From Spirochaetota bacterium (GTDB lineage: Bacteria > Spirochaetota > UBA4802 > JAFGDQ01), in NCBI GenBank assembly GCA_016934735.1, contig JAFGSG010000071.1, positions 27,369 to 91,368 on the forward strand: a DNA stretch of 64,000 nt. Reading direction: 5' to 3'. Each line of letters begins with the position of its first letter. The stretch's first letter is position 1. Under the pieces are notes generated by a model, which was given only the letters and a program-made list of their open reading frames with translations, ran no database searches and was not told where the DNA came from. Position numbers and translations under genes: made by a program. Shown one piece after another: positions 43,603 to 52,434 of the stretch.

Positions 43603-46563
43603 TTATGCCTCCCTGTCCATGTTTACCAGAAAAGCTTTGTATTCAGGAACACCGGAATTTGCGTCTCCAATGTCATGAGCCAGATTATTGAAGCAATTTA
43701 GTATTGTCGCATTACCGGAATTTGAAACAATGCCTATCAATTCAATTTTTCTTCCGTTAATTATAAACGGCTGAATTCTTTTTGTCACCATGCAATAAGC
43801 GCTTAATTTGCCTCTAAGGGAATGAATTGATACTTTATCGCCGTTCCGAATGCCTTTGGCTTCTGCAAGCGACTGGCTTATTTCGCATAAATAAAACGGC
43901 GAAAGCTCGTCAAGCCATGAAAGATTTTTGGTCATAACGCCTTGCTGCCATTGCTCTGCAATCCTGAACACTGTTGCAATATAAGGATATACTCTGCTGT
44001 TCCCGCCCTGATTTTGCTTTGCAGCAATGATTGCCGGATTAAATGCGGCAGCGTTAAGCAGGTTGCCTGTCGGGCTTTCCATCGGTTCATAATGTTCCGG
44101 CAAAGGGCCGTCTGCCATGTTTCCGGCAAATATTTTTCCGACTCCTTCCTCCAGCATAATAAACGGATTTTTTTCCGCAGGGCCTGCCATGCCCTCGCCG
44201 TTAACCGCGTCTCCCTCCCATACGTCGTCCCATTCTGTCAGTTGTTTTTCCTGGGCCCACGGTTTGCCGAGCCTGTTTACGCCTGCCCTGTTGTAAAGTA
44301 TTCTGCTGTTGCCGGGCCAGCTCCATGCCCATCCCGGGTACAAGCCAAGCTTGCTTGACAAGTCCCGCGTGCTTCTTCTTGCGGTCATGCTGCCGGTTTC
44401 GGAATAGCTTCCGCAATAGAGCCAGTTGCCTGCAACAGTGGAACCGTCATCCTTCAGCCTGCCGAATTCAGGTACCTGTTTATGGGTTTTCAGGTCATAT
44501 CCGTTTATTTCTCTGCAGACCTCAAGAGGATCGGGGTCGTTTTTCTCTCCTTTGTAATCCCAGTTTGAGTGCGTTATGCAGTCGGGGAAAGAAGCGTTTT
44601 TATCTTCAGTGTAAAGTCTTTTTAATTCATTAAAAATCGTATCAATGATCCATAAATCGGATTTTGCCTGCTCCGGGGGATTCACAGCTTTGTTCCTCCA
44701 TTGCACCCATCTTCCGGAGCTGGTCAGGGTGCCGTCTTTTTCAAACGCGGATGCAGACGGTATAAAAAAAACTTCGGTTTTTATTTTTTCGGGTTTTGCA
44801 TTCGGCCTTTTCCAGAAAGCAGCGCTTTCAGTTTCAAATATACCGGTCACTGCGATCCATTCGAGGTTTTCCATTGTCTTTGCTTTTAATCCGGTATTTG
44901 GAGCGTTCATCAATGGATTCGCACCGGCAAATACAGCTCCCTTAATTATACCTTTCTGTATTTCGCTAAAAATATTTTTTTGGTAATTGCTTTTGCTGAT
45001 TTTAGGAAGCCAGTGAAAGCAGTAATCGCTTTCTTTTAATGCGGCTGCCCCGTAATAAGCTTTAAGCAGATTTATTATCTGATAATTTCTCCTGCTTAGA
45101 ATATTTATGCTCATGGGATTATTTGTTAGAGGGGACACGCTTTTTATGTACGAATCTAGAGTAGAATGTTCTTCAGCAAGAGGGACAGGGAGATATCCCG
45201 GCAGATAATCGGATCGCATTCCGTGATCGTCACATCCCTGTTCATTCGGCCCCTGCCTCAGCGCGTTTAGTCCGCCGCCCGGAATGCCGATGTTTCCTAA
45301 CAGCATCTGGAGGATAGCGTATGCCCTGATATTCTGCGCGCCTACAGTGTGCTGTGTTGCTCCGGAAGAAAAAAGTATCGCTCCTGCTTTTCCGGATTTG
45401 CCGGTTGAAGTAAACATATTCGCGATTTTTAAAAAAGTATCTTCGGGGCATCCAGTTATCCGGGAAACAATATCCGGTGTGTATCTGGAAAAATGATTTT
45501 TTATAATCTGGAAAACAGATCTGCTGTTTTTCAGGGTCTTGTCTGCACGCGGAATGCCTTTTCTGTCCTTCTCATAATCCCATGCGTTGTAATTATATTT
45601 TTCGCCTTTTAAACCATTGAAAATGCCGTTTTGAAATTTATATTCCTGATTTATGATAAATGATGCGTTTGTATATTCTAAGACATATTCCCTGTTTATT
45701 CTGTTGTTTTGAAGCGCATAGTTAATAATGCCTCCGATAAACGCGATATCTGTACCCGGCCGCAAAGGCGCGTATATATCGGCTAAAGATGATGACCTTG
45801 TGTAACGGGGATCAACATGGATAACCTTCCCGCCTTTTCCCTTTGCTTTTAAAATGAATCTGACAGAAACCGGATGAGTTTCAGCCGGATTGCTACCGAT
45901 TGCCAGGATCACGTCCGCGTTCTTAATGTCTATCCAGTGATTTGTCATTGCGCTATATCCGAAGGTGTTGCGAAGAGCCAGGCCTGCTGCGCTGTGCGAG
46001 TATTCCGATTCATTGTATATACCGGTGATGCCTAAAATCCTGGCCATTTTGGAAAGAAGGTAATATTCCTCATTGTTAAGCGATGATCCGGCAGCAACAA
46101 CTATTCCTGAGGTTCTGTTTACAGTGGTTTTCCCTTCATATTCTATAAATGTTTTTTCCCTTGCGTCCTTAATTTTTTCTGCGATCTTCTTTATTGCTTC
46201 TTCCCACGATATCTCGCGCCAGTCCGATGCATATGGCGCCCTGTACATTACTCTTCCGAGTCTTTTACTATTATGGCTGCTTAGCTGAAAAGCGGCACTG
46301 CCTTTTGAGCACAATTTGCCCCTGTTGATGGGATGTACCGGGTCGCCTTCAATGTTTACAATTTTATCATCTTTAACGGATACGGTCATACCGCACCCCA
46401 TACTGCACATGGGGCATATACTTGAAATTTCTTCTGCGCCTTTTAGTTTATTAACCGCCGCCCTGCGACAGCTGTATAAGAAAGATAAGGAAGCGTTTCC
46501 CAGAAATGCAGCCATGGTCGTGAAGCCGGATAATTTAAGGAAATTTTTTCTGGTAACCTTCAT
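43603..46563 (-). CDS. Formate-dehydrogenase-like molybdopterin oxidoreductase, Ser at the Sec/Cys position
   Basis: The 986-residue protein belongs to the FdnG branch: an N-terminal targeting segment (TRKNFLK, near-Tat, residues 4-10), a [4Fe-4S] motif CPMCSMGCGM with GKLCSKG, then the molybdopterin domains and the tail DIGDANSGVPEYKAFLV. The block matching FdnG NQARVUHGP reads NESEYSHSA here, so residue 189, the molybdenum ligand position, is Ser (codon TCG) followed by the conserved His190. There is no in-frame TGA. The start at 46563 has AGGA upstream. Formate oxidation needs Sec or Cys, so activity may differ. It is followed at once by the iron-sulfur subunit. Confidence 0.88.
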   Translation of the reverse strand: MKVTRKNFLKLSGFTTMAAFLGNASLSFLYSCRRAAVNKLKGAEEISSICPMCSMGCGMTVSVKDDKIVNIEGDPVHPINRGKLCSKGSAAFQLSSHNSKRLGRVMYRAPYASDWREISWEEAIKKIAEKIKDAREKTFIEYEGKTTVNRTSGIVVAAGSSLNNEEYYLLSKMARILGITGIYNESEYSHSAAGLALRNTFGYSAMTNHWIDIKNADVILAIGSNPAETHPVSVRFILKAKGKGGKVIHVDPRYTRSSSLADIYAPLRPGTDIAFIGGIINYALQNNRINREYVLEYTNASFIINQEYKFQNGIFNGLKGEKYNYNAWDYEKDRKGIPRADKTLKNSRSVFQIIKNHFSRYTPDIVSRITGCPEDTFLKIANMFTSTGKSGKAGAILFSSGATQHTVGAQNIRAYAILQMLLGNIGIPGGGLNALRQGPNEQGCDDHGMRSDYLPGYLPVPLAEEHSTLDSYIKSVSPLTNNPMSINILSRRNYQIINLLKAYYGAAALKESDYCFHWLPKISKSNYQKNIFSEIQKGIIKGAVFAGANPLMNAPNTGLKAKTMENLEWIAVTGIFETESAAFWKRPNAKPEKIKTEVFFIPSASAFEKDGTLTSSGRWVQWRNKAVNPPEQAKSDLWIIDTIFNELKRLYTEDKNASFPDCITHSNWDYKGEKNDPDPLEVCREINGYDLKTHKQVPEFGRLKDDGSTVAGNWLYCGSYSETGSMTARRSTRDLSSKLGLYPGWAWSWPGNSRILYNRAGVNRLGKPWAQEKQLTEWDDVWEGDAVNGEGMAGPAEKNPFIMLEEGVGKIFAGNMADGPLPEHYEPMESPTGNLLNAAAFNPAIIAAKQNQGGNSRVYPYIATVFRIAEQWQQGVMTKNLSWLDELSPFYLCEISQSLAEAKGIRNGDKVSIHSLRGKLSAYCMVTKRIQPFIINGRKIELIGIVSNSGNATILNCFNNLAHDIGDANSGVPEYKAFLVNMDREA

Positions 46564-46677
46564 GAACAATCCTGTGGTAAAAACCTTTTACGGAATTTGT
46601 CTTTTAAAAATATTCAGCATTACTTATGACTGACTTTTAATATGTGTCAATAAAATATTTATCAAAATGGATTTTCC

Positions 46678-46705
46678 TTGACACTGGCGAGTTGTTCTTT
46701 AATAT
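46678..46705 (+). promoter_or_regulatory. Candidate sigma-70 promoter of the small lipoprotein gene
   Basis: A perfect TTGACA (46678-46683) is followed after 16 bp by TAATAT (46700-46705), 41 bp before the gene start at 46746. The -10 box has four of six consensus bases. The gene has its own terminator at 47041, which supports a monocistronic unit. Confidence 0.5.
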
Positions 46706-46745
46706 ATAGGAGCAGTTATTCTGTATTATATGAGACTAAGGAGGA

Positions 46746-47033
46746 ATGATGAAAGCAGTTAAGACGTTTTTAATAATTATAACAGCCGTAATGCTTATGG
46801 TTTCATGTAAAATGTCAGATAAGGAAATGACCCCGGAAGATTTTTTAAAGATCGAAACTGAATATCTTAACTCGGATTTAAAGATTGAAACAAAAGAAGC
46901 CATAGCAAAGAAATACGGCTATACCATTAAAGCATTTACGGATTTTGAAGAAAAAGTGGATAATGACCCTGCCCTTAAAAAACAGATCGGCGAATTAATG
47001 CTTAACCAGAAAACGAAAGGTGTAAGGAAATAA
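46746..47033 (+). CDS. Small lipoprotein (95 aa)
   Basis: The 95-residue protein has a type II signal peptide with lipobox LMVSC (Cys at about residue 22) and a short acidic helical body. The family is unknown to me. ATG at 46746 (or 46749) follows AGGAGG. It is a separate transcription unit with a promoter and a strong terminator, divergent from the formate-dehydrogenase-like genes. Confidence 0.8.
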   Translation: MMKAVKTFLIIITAVMLMVSCKMSDKEMTPEDFLKIETEYLNSDLKIETKEAIAKKYGYTIKAFTDFEEKVDNDPALKKQIGELMLNQKTKGVRK

Positions 47034-47040
47034 ATTGAGC

Positions 47041-47080
47041 TTATAGAGACGCAATGCGTTGCGTCTCTATAATTTTTTTT
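47041..47080 (+). terminator. Strong Rho-independent terminator (14-bp stem)
   Basis: TTATAGAGACGCAA (47041-47054) pairs perfectly with 47059-47072, with loop TGCG and a run of eight T. It lies 7 bp after the lipoprotein stop. The stem also contains the stop codon of the convergent amidohydrolase gene. Palindromes with AGAGACGCAA arms are frequent intergenic repeats in other bacteria. Confidence 0.9.
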
Positions 47081-47921
47081 CCAGGAAATTTTTTAAAATA
47101 ACAGCCGCGTTTTCTCCGCATATATTTTTTTTATCATCCTCATTGTTTAAAACTTTATTAATTGAATCAAAATACTTTTTAAAATTTATAAGAGGATAGT
47201 CGCTGCCGAATAGTATTTTTTTTGAACCGGTAATTCTAACAGCTATTTCGAATATATCTTCTTTATAAAGATAGGGAGATGCTGCAGTGTCGTAGTAAAC
47301 ATTTTTAAGCGAAGCACGTGTTTCTTCCATCAGCTCGTAGAAAAACAGTCCCCCGCCCCAGTGCGCGAGTATAATAACAGCACTGGGAAAATTTTTTATT
47401 ATCGTATACAATATTGAAAGATCCGTGCTATGTTTTCCCGTGTAGTCTTTGCCCACAGGTTCGCTTACATGAACACAGACCGGCAGAGAGTATTTTGTGC
47501 CTGCAGCGAATACCTCCTCTAAAATACCAGCGGTTCTATATGTCAGTCCTTCACCGTAAAATGCTACTTCTCCGATGCCTGCCAGTCCGAGTTCTTTTAT
47601 ATATTTTGCCCAGTCGTCTGCCTGCTGTTTATCATTCAGAGGGACGGAGCCGAACGGGATAATTCTTCCTTTTGATGAATTTTTTAAACTGCTGAAATAT
47701 TTATTCTGTTTTTCGCAGTATTTTTCTTTTTCCCATGGAAATCCCATTGCGGCTGCGTAGCCGACGTTCGATTCATCCATTGCCTTAATAAGTGTATTGT
47801 GGCTGATCAATTTTGATTTTTCGCAGGAATAAAGAATAGAAAATGTCTGGTCGTCTAAAAAATTTGTTTTGTTCTCAATTACATATGAATCGAATACGTG
47901 AGTATGAAAATCAATTATCAT
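47067..47921 (-). CDS. Amidohydrolase-2 family metal-dependent hydrolase
   Basis: The 284-residue protein is a TIM-barrel hydrolase: IDFHTHVFD at the N-terminus (HxH metal motif), HVSEP in the middle, LAHWGGGLFFYE, and GSDYPLINFKKY with the metal-binding aspartate. The order of motifs fits the amidohydrolase-2/TIM-barrel group acting on carboxylated rings or lactones. I chose ATG 47921, which begins right at the conserved MIIDFHTH; an upstream TTG at 47948 would add nine residues. Confidence 0.87.
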   Translation of the reverse strand: MIIDFHTHVFDSYVIENKTNFLDDQTFSILYSCEKSKLISHNTLIKAMDESNVGYAAAMGFPWEKEKYCEKQNKYFSSLKNSSKGRIIPFGSVPLNDKQQADDWAKYIKELGLAGIGEVAFYGEGLTYRTAGILEEVFAAGTKYSLPVCVHVSEPVGKDYTGKHSTDLSILYTIIKNFPSAVIILAHWGGGLFFYELMEETRASLKNVYYDTAASPYLYKEDIFEIAVRITGSKKILFGSDYPLINFKKYFDSINKVLNNEDDKKNICGENAAVILKNFLEKKL

Positions 47922-48152
47922 TTTATGTGTAGCAGAGGCTGACTGCAATTCAATTTAATTAGACCTGCCGGAAACCGAGTATCCGTTTTAATGAAAGATT
48001 AAACTTATGTAAATCTCTCTCAATCTTATCATTTGAAACGGCCTTTATACAAAGATTCAGGCAGTAAGATGGAACAATATTGATACTTTTTATGATGTCA
48101 ATATATTTTTATTCCAAGGTGTAATACAAAACGGGCTGCAAACTGAGAAAAG

Positions 48153-48620
48153 CTATCTCAGGATTTTTGCCAGTATTATTCCAAGGATAAGCCAGAATGG
48201 TATGGAAATTATTAATGCCCAGTTCATTCCCCTGAGCACAGATTTTGATTTAAGCAGGTCTTTTCTTTCAAGGCATCTTTCAATCTTCATTTTTAGCTCT
48301 TCCGCATTTATAGGCTTTGGCAGGTAATCAAAAGCGCCACCCCTGATTGACTGAACGGCAGAATCGAAAGATGGATATCCTGTGAGAATGAGGATTATTG
48401 TATTTGGACGGCTTGCGAGTATTTTATTAATCAATTCAAGACCGTCCATCTCGGGCATCACCATGTCGGTAATCACCAGATCAATGGGCATTTCGCTGAA
48501 TTTTTCAAGAGCTTCCTTCCCCGATGTTGCTTTGACCGGGTTATAGCCCCATTTCTGCAGCAATTCGGAGAGAATGTTTACTATATGTTTTTCATCATCT
48601 ACAACTAAAATATTATCCAT
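48153..48620 (-). CDS. Response regulator receiver with C-terminal membrane helix
   Basis: The 155-residue protein has a complete receiver domain: acidic pair DD (8-9), phospho-acceptor Asp52 in VITDMVMP, and YLPKPI with the conserved lysine near 100. Instead of an output domain, it ends with a charged linker and a hydrophobic helix (about residues 134-153), so it should be anchored to the inner membrane by its tail. No kinase is adjacent. It starts at ATG 48620; the frame upstream has no support. Confidence 0.88.
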   Translation of the reverse strand: MDNILVVDDEKHIVNILSELLQKWGYNPVKATSGKEALEKFSEMPIDLVITDMVMPEMDGLELINKILASRPNTIILILTGYPSFDSAVQSIRGGAFDYLPKPINAEELKMKIERCLERKDLLKSKSVLRGMNWALIISIPFWLILGIILAKILR

Positions 48621-48824
48621 AATATTCTCTTTATATATAAGATTTAAAAACAATAGCAGGGCTGAATCAGCCTTCCGGTATCAATCATTTCTGAGTTATA
48701 AGAAGTATTTTAAATGATTTTCCGGAAAGATACTGATACATACATATACATTTCATAGAAAAATACTATATTTTAACTGTTTTGTCAAGTATTATCGATA
48801 TATTATCCGTGTCATTATCCCGGC

Positions 48825-48968
48825 ATGGATGAATTATGGATCATCAGAGCGGACTTGCCTGAGTTATTAAATATTGAGGATATCTTAAAAAGTTATAATT
48901 TTTTTGTGACGATTCAGCCAAAATTCGAACTATATATTGAAGGGTATGTTAAGAGTAGAACTTTTTAA
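48825..48968 (+). CDS. Possible 47-aa small protein
   Basis: ATG 48825 to TAA 48968 encodes 47 residues starting MDELWIIRADLPELLN, with a protein-like composition in AT-rich DNA. There is no clear ribosome binding site. It sits 24 bp before the small lipoprotein gene and on the same strand. The rest of the 338-bp gap up to 48992 holds nothing I can identify. Confidence 0.3.
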   Translation: MDELWIIRADLPELLNIEDILKSYNFFVTIQPKFELYIEGYVKSRTF

Positions 48969-48992
48969 TATTAAGCAGTTTTGGAGGGTAAT

Positions 48993-49199
48993 ATGAAAGT
49001 CATAATAATTAAGTTAATCAGATTGCTGGCACTTGCATTTATACCTGCGCTCATTATATACGCATGCGGCCCTGGGGATAGGAATAATGAAGCTGATATA
49101 AACAATAACGTAAACTCAATTGGAGTTTTCGGAGATTGGTTAGGCGTATATGATTACACATTGTCGGAATTACAATATGAAGATAGATTTTTCGGATAG
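48993..49199 (+). CDS. Small lipoprotein-like exported peptide (68 aa)
   Basis: ATG 48993 follows a strong GGAGG and encodes 68 residues: a signal sequence (KVIIIKLIRLLALAFIPALII) ending YAC (lipobox-like), and a short acidic tail rich in asparagine. A TTG 12 bp upstream lies inside the ribosome binding site and is not used. The product is probably a lipoprotein of unknown role. Confidence 0.65.
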   Translation: MKVIIIKLIRLLALAFIPALIIYACGPGDRNNEADINNNVNSIGVFGDWLGVYDYTLSELQYEDRFFG

Positions 49200-49324
49200 T
49201 GCAATATTTATATTCCTCGTATTATAAAATTTTAAATAATGGTATTATTCGCATTCAGCAGGATAACAAAGGAGTTGCAGCTCCTTATCCTGTAACAGTC
49301 AAATAAAGCATACCCCCCTCCTAA

Positions 49325-49365
49325 AAACAAGACCGGCGGCATAGTCCGCCGGTCTTGTTTTAAAA
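49325..49365 (+). terminator. Strong Rho-independent terminator upstream of ade
   Basis: AAACAAGACCGGCGG (49325-49339) pairs perfectly with 49346-49360; the loop is CATAGT. It follows the small lipoprotein gene by about 125 bp. The 3' side has TTGTTTT but no longer T-run. The rest of the 49200-49524 gap is AT-rich without other recognisable signals, apart from a small hairpin AGGAG/CTCCT near 49270. Confidence 0.8.
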
Positions 49366-49524
49366 AACTTGTTGTCATTTTTTCTGCCGTCTTTTGATAA
49401 TACTTTCAGAAGTCATCTTATGCAAATACTTATTTTTAAGATAACTTGTAGATTATAATATTTTCTGTTTATATAAGTATTTAAAATACAACTTAATAAA
49501 TATTAAATTTTCAGGAGAAGCTGA

Positions 49525-51279
49525 ATGTTCCCTTATAATGCAGACAACCGCAATCTTGTAGAAACAGCGCTTGGAAACAAGCCTGCTGATCTTGTAATAC
49601 GCAACGGCAGTCTTATTGACGTATATACAGGCCGCGTGCTCGAAAAGCGTTCTGTTGCTGTGTCAGGGAGGTGGATCTCGTACGCGGGCCCGGACGCGGA
49701 TTACGCGATAGGAAAAGGCACGCGCGTTATCGAAGCAGAGGGACACGTAATTTCACCGGGTTTTGTCGACGGGCACACTCATGTTACAAGCTTTTTTGAT
49801 ATTGCCGATCTTCTAATGTATTCGATTCCGGGAGGTACTACAACATTCATTACAGAAGTCGACAGCTACGGCTTCGGACTTGGAGCACAGGGATTCAGAA
49901 TCTTTCTGGATCAGGTAAAGGACAGACCTGTTAAATTTTTCTGTACTGTCCCTGCGCTTGTTTCCGCCAGCCCGGCTTCTGCTCATCATGCTATAAAGCC
50001 GGAAGAGATAAGAGAATTGCTTAAAATGGAGGAAGTGCTTGGAATGGGCGAATCCTACTGGCAGAATGCAATACTTACAGAGGATAACCGTGTGCTCGAG
50101 CTGATGCAGGAAACCATAAAAGCAGGGAAGTCAGTACAGGGGCACGCTGCAGGTGCAGCTGACAGAAGGCTTGGTGCTTACGCGTGTGCCGGAGCCGTGT
50201 CGTGCCACGAGGCTGTATCTCCGGAAGATATTCTGAACAGGCTTGAGATGGGCTACTGGACTTTTCTGCGCCAGGGCTACATAAGGGAGGATGTTGAGGC
50301 ATTAAAGCCGCTTATCGGCAGTATCAGTCTACGGAAATGCATTCTATGCACTGATGGGATTGACGCTGAATTCCTTCTGCAGCGCGGTTATTTTAACGAT
50401 GTAATTCAGAATGCGATAAACATGGGCATCCCTCCTGTAGAAGCAATACAAATGTCATCCCTGAACTGCGCAGAGCTTTATCATATGGACCATCTTATAG
50501 GCGGCATTGCCCCGGGCAGATATGCGGACATCTGCATTCTGCCTTCACTGGACGTAATTAAACCCGATGTTGTAATTTCGAACGGCCGCATTATATACGA
50601 AAACGGCGCTGTCAGTGCCGGGCTTGAGCGCATACCATACAAAAAACAAATATATATGACTGTAAATGTCCCTCCTGTAAAACCTGAGGATTTTATTGTT
50701 GCAGCTGACAAATGCTCAAAACCGGGTATGGTCAGGACTATTGATATCCAGTCTAACGGGCTTGTTGCCAAGGAAGGATCTGCAAAGGCTCCTGTTGCAG
50801 ACGGAAAAGCTGCAGCTGATCCGGAGAATGATCTGCTTAAGGCTGTGTTCATTGACAGGGCTACCGGAAAAGCAGAGATGTTCACCGGATTCGTCCGTGG
50901 AATGGGGATGAGAGCGGGAGCTGCCGCAACAACACAGGCATGGGATGCATCTGCTATTGTAGCTGTCGGGGCAAACGATGAGGATCTCGCTCTTGCTGTA
51001 AACAAAGTAATCGCTCATCAGGGCGGGACGGTAATCGCTGTCGGAGGCAAAGTGGCAGTCGATCTCCCGTTCCCGATCGCAGGCTATGTTTCGGATGCTC
51101 CGGTCGAAGAGGTCACTGCAGGTATGATATCTTTTCAGAAGAAGTTTGAAGAGCTGGGGTCAAAATTGCGGTCTGCTCATCTTACGCTTGTAGTCCTTAC
51201 ATCTGCTGCAATACCTTTTATACGTATCACTGAGAAAGGCTATTTCCGCTTCCGCGAGAATGATTATGTCGGGATCTAG
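49525..51279 (+). CDS. ade: Adenine deaminase family protein
   Basis: The 584-residue protein belongs to the two-domain adenine deaminase family (adenine to hypoxanthine plus ammonia). The N-terminal amidohydrolase domain has SPGFVDGHTHV with the metal histidines (about 84-94), GGTTTFITE, GHAAGA, and an ILCTDGIDAE segment with the catalytic aspartate. The C-terminal Ade-specific domain includes VGANDEDLALAVN and GGTVIAVGGK. Length and order are as usual. ATG follows AGGAG. It is alone with a convergent neighbour overlapping its stop by four bases. Confidence 0.9.
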   Translation: MFPYNADNRNLVETALGNKPADLVIRNGSLIDVYTGRVLEKRSVAVSGRWISYAGPDADYAIGKGTRVIEAEGHVISPGFVDGHTHVTSFFDIADLLMYSIPGGTTTFITEVDSYGFGLGAQGFRIFLDQVKDRPVKFFCTVPALVSASPASAHHAIKPEEIRELLKMEEVLGMGESYWQNAILTEDNRVLELMQETIKAGKSVQGHAAGAADRRLGAYACAGAVSCHEAVSPEDILNRLEMGYWTFLRQGYIREDVEALKPLIGSISLRKCILCTDGIDAEFLLQRGYFNDVIQNAINMGIPPVEAIQMSSLNCAELYHMDHLIGGIAPGRYADICILPSLDVIKPDVVISNGRIIYENGAVSAGLERIPYKKQIYMTVNVPPVKPEDFIVAADKCSKPGMVRTIDIQSNGLVAKEGSAKAPVADGKAAADPENDLLKAVFIDRATGKAEMFTGFVRGMGMRAGAAATTQAWDASAIVAVGANDEDLALAVNKVIAHQGGTVIAVGGKVAVDLPFPIAGYVSDAPVEEVTAGMISFQKKFEELGSKLRSAHLTLVVLTSAAIPFIRITEKGYFRFRENDYVGI

Positions 51280-52199
51280 ATATTAAAAATATCCGTTTTA
51301 TCCGCGTCTTTCTGGGAACGGGTTATTAAGAGCTGGGTCATTTGTTCCATCAGCAGATAAGGCATATGAACCACAAAGGATTCGATCCACTGTGCTTTTT
51401 CCCTTGCGACATCTTTTGGGTCTTCTCCGTAAACCCTTTCAAGCATTTCCAGGTGATATGCTTCGGTTGCTTTTAATGCCTGCTTACAAAAGTCGCGCGC
51501 TTCTCTGTTAATAATTCCGTTATGGCTGAGAGCACAGCGTTTTGCCGGAATTGATGCAAGCTTGCGCAAACTGTTGCAATATTGTTCTAGAGATAAGAAA
51601 TAGTTAGGCCAGAAAACGTTCATGTCAGGATAATATAACCCGCAGGCATCGCCTGTTGCAAGAGTACCATCCTTTGCTTCGTACAAAGCCATCTGGCACG
51701 GCGAATGTCCTGGTGTAGAATGCACGGTCCAGTTTACGCCATCGCCCAGATCAATATTGCTTCCTTCTTCAATTATTTTATCCACTTTAAAAGTATAATG
51801 ACTGAGCCTGGGGGGCAGTTCAGCAATTTCTTTTAAAACTTTCATCCGTTTTGCAATAAAATCATCCATTTTGATAAAATCTTCAATTACTCTTTCATTA
51901 GTTAAGGTCTTGGATGCAATTGCGCCTGCGACCAGTTTAAGATGCTTCCATTTCTTTTTTAAATGCGGAACAGCGCCAATATGGTCGTTGTGCTCATGTG
52001 TAAGAGTAATATATTTTATTCTCTCAGGTTCAATCTGTAATTCATTCAACTGCTCCAGTATTATTGCTACTGTTGCACCTGTGCCTCCTTCAATAAGCAT
52101 TGCATCTTTTCCCAGCGATAAATACATAGGGAAAAACGGGGTTCCAAGCTGGTAAAAATGTTCAGTGATTTTTATTGGTTTGAACTTTCTTATTGGCAT
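51276..52199 (-). CDS. MBL-fold metallo-hydrolase
   Basis: The 307-residue protein has the metallo-beta-lactamase zinc motif HEHNDHIG (about residues 67-74), a histidine at HSTPGHSPCQ, an aspartate in TGDACGLY and a late histidine in LSHNG. This is the two-zinc hydrolase fold used by glyoxalase II, lactonases and RNases; the C-terminal helices do not point to a single subfamily. It is monocistronic and overlaps the 3' end of ade by four bases. Confidence 0.9.
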   Translation of the reverse strand: MPIRKFKPIKITEHFYQLGTPFFPMYLSLGKDAMLIEGGTGATVAIILEQLNELQIEPERIKYITLTHEHNDHIGAVPHLKKKWKHLKLVAGAIASKTLTNERVIEDFIKMDDFIAKRMKVLKEIAELPPRLSHYTFKVDKIIEEGSNIDLGDGVNWTVHSTPGHSPCQMALYEAKDGTLATGDACGLYYPDMNVFWPNYFLSLEQYCNSLRKLASIPAKRCALSHNGIINREARDFCKQALKATEAYHLEMLERVYGEDPKDVAREKAQWIESFVVHMPYLLMEQMTQLLITRSQKDADKTDIFNI

Positions 52200-52434
52200 A
52201 ATTTTACTTCCTTTTTGCTGTTTTAAAAAAAGGTTTATGAAAAACGCAAGTATTTATTTAAATTTTTTCTTTGCAAGCTTTTTTCCGTAAGAAAGGTTTA
52301 ATTCTTGATTTTTTCGGATTTCTATTCGAATTTTTATCTAACCAATAATGTTTATTATCATACTACAGCGCAGGCAGGATTAAATTTACAATTGATCATA
52401 AATATTTTTTTAAAGAATAAATTAAGGCAGAATT

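Noticed and set aside
45991-46005. Possible selenocysteine codon in the formate-dehydrogenase-like gene
   Set aside because: The codon at the ligand position is TCG (Ser), not TGA, and the frame has no internal TGA.
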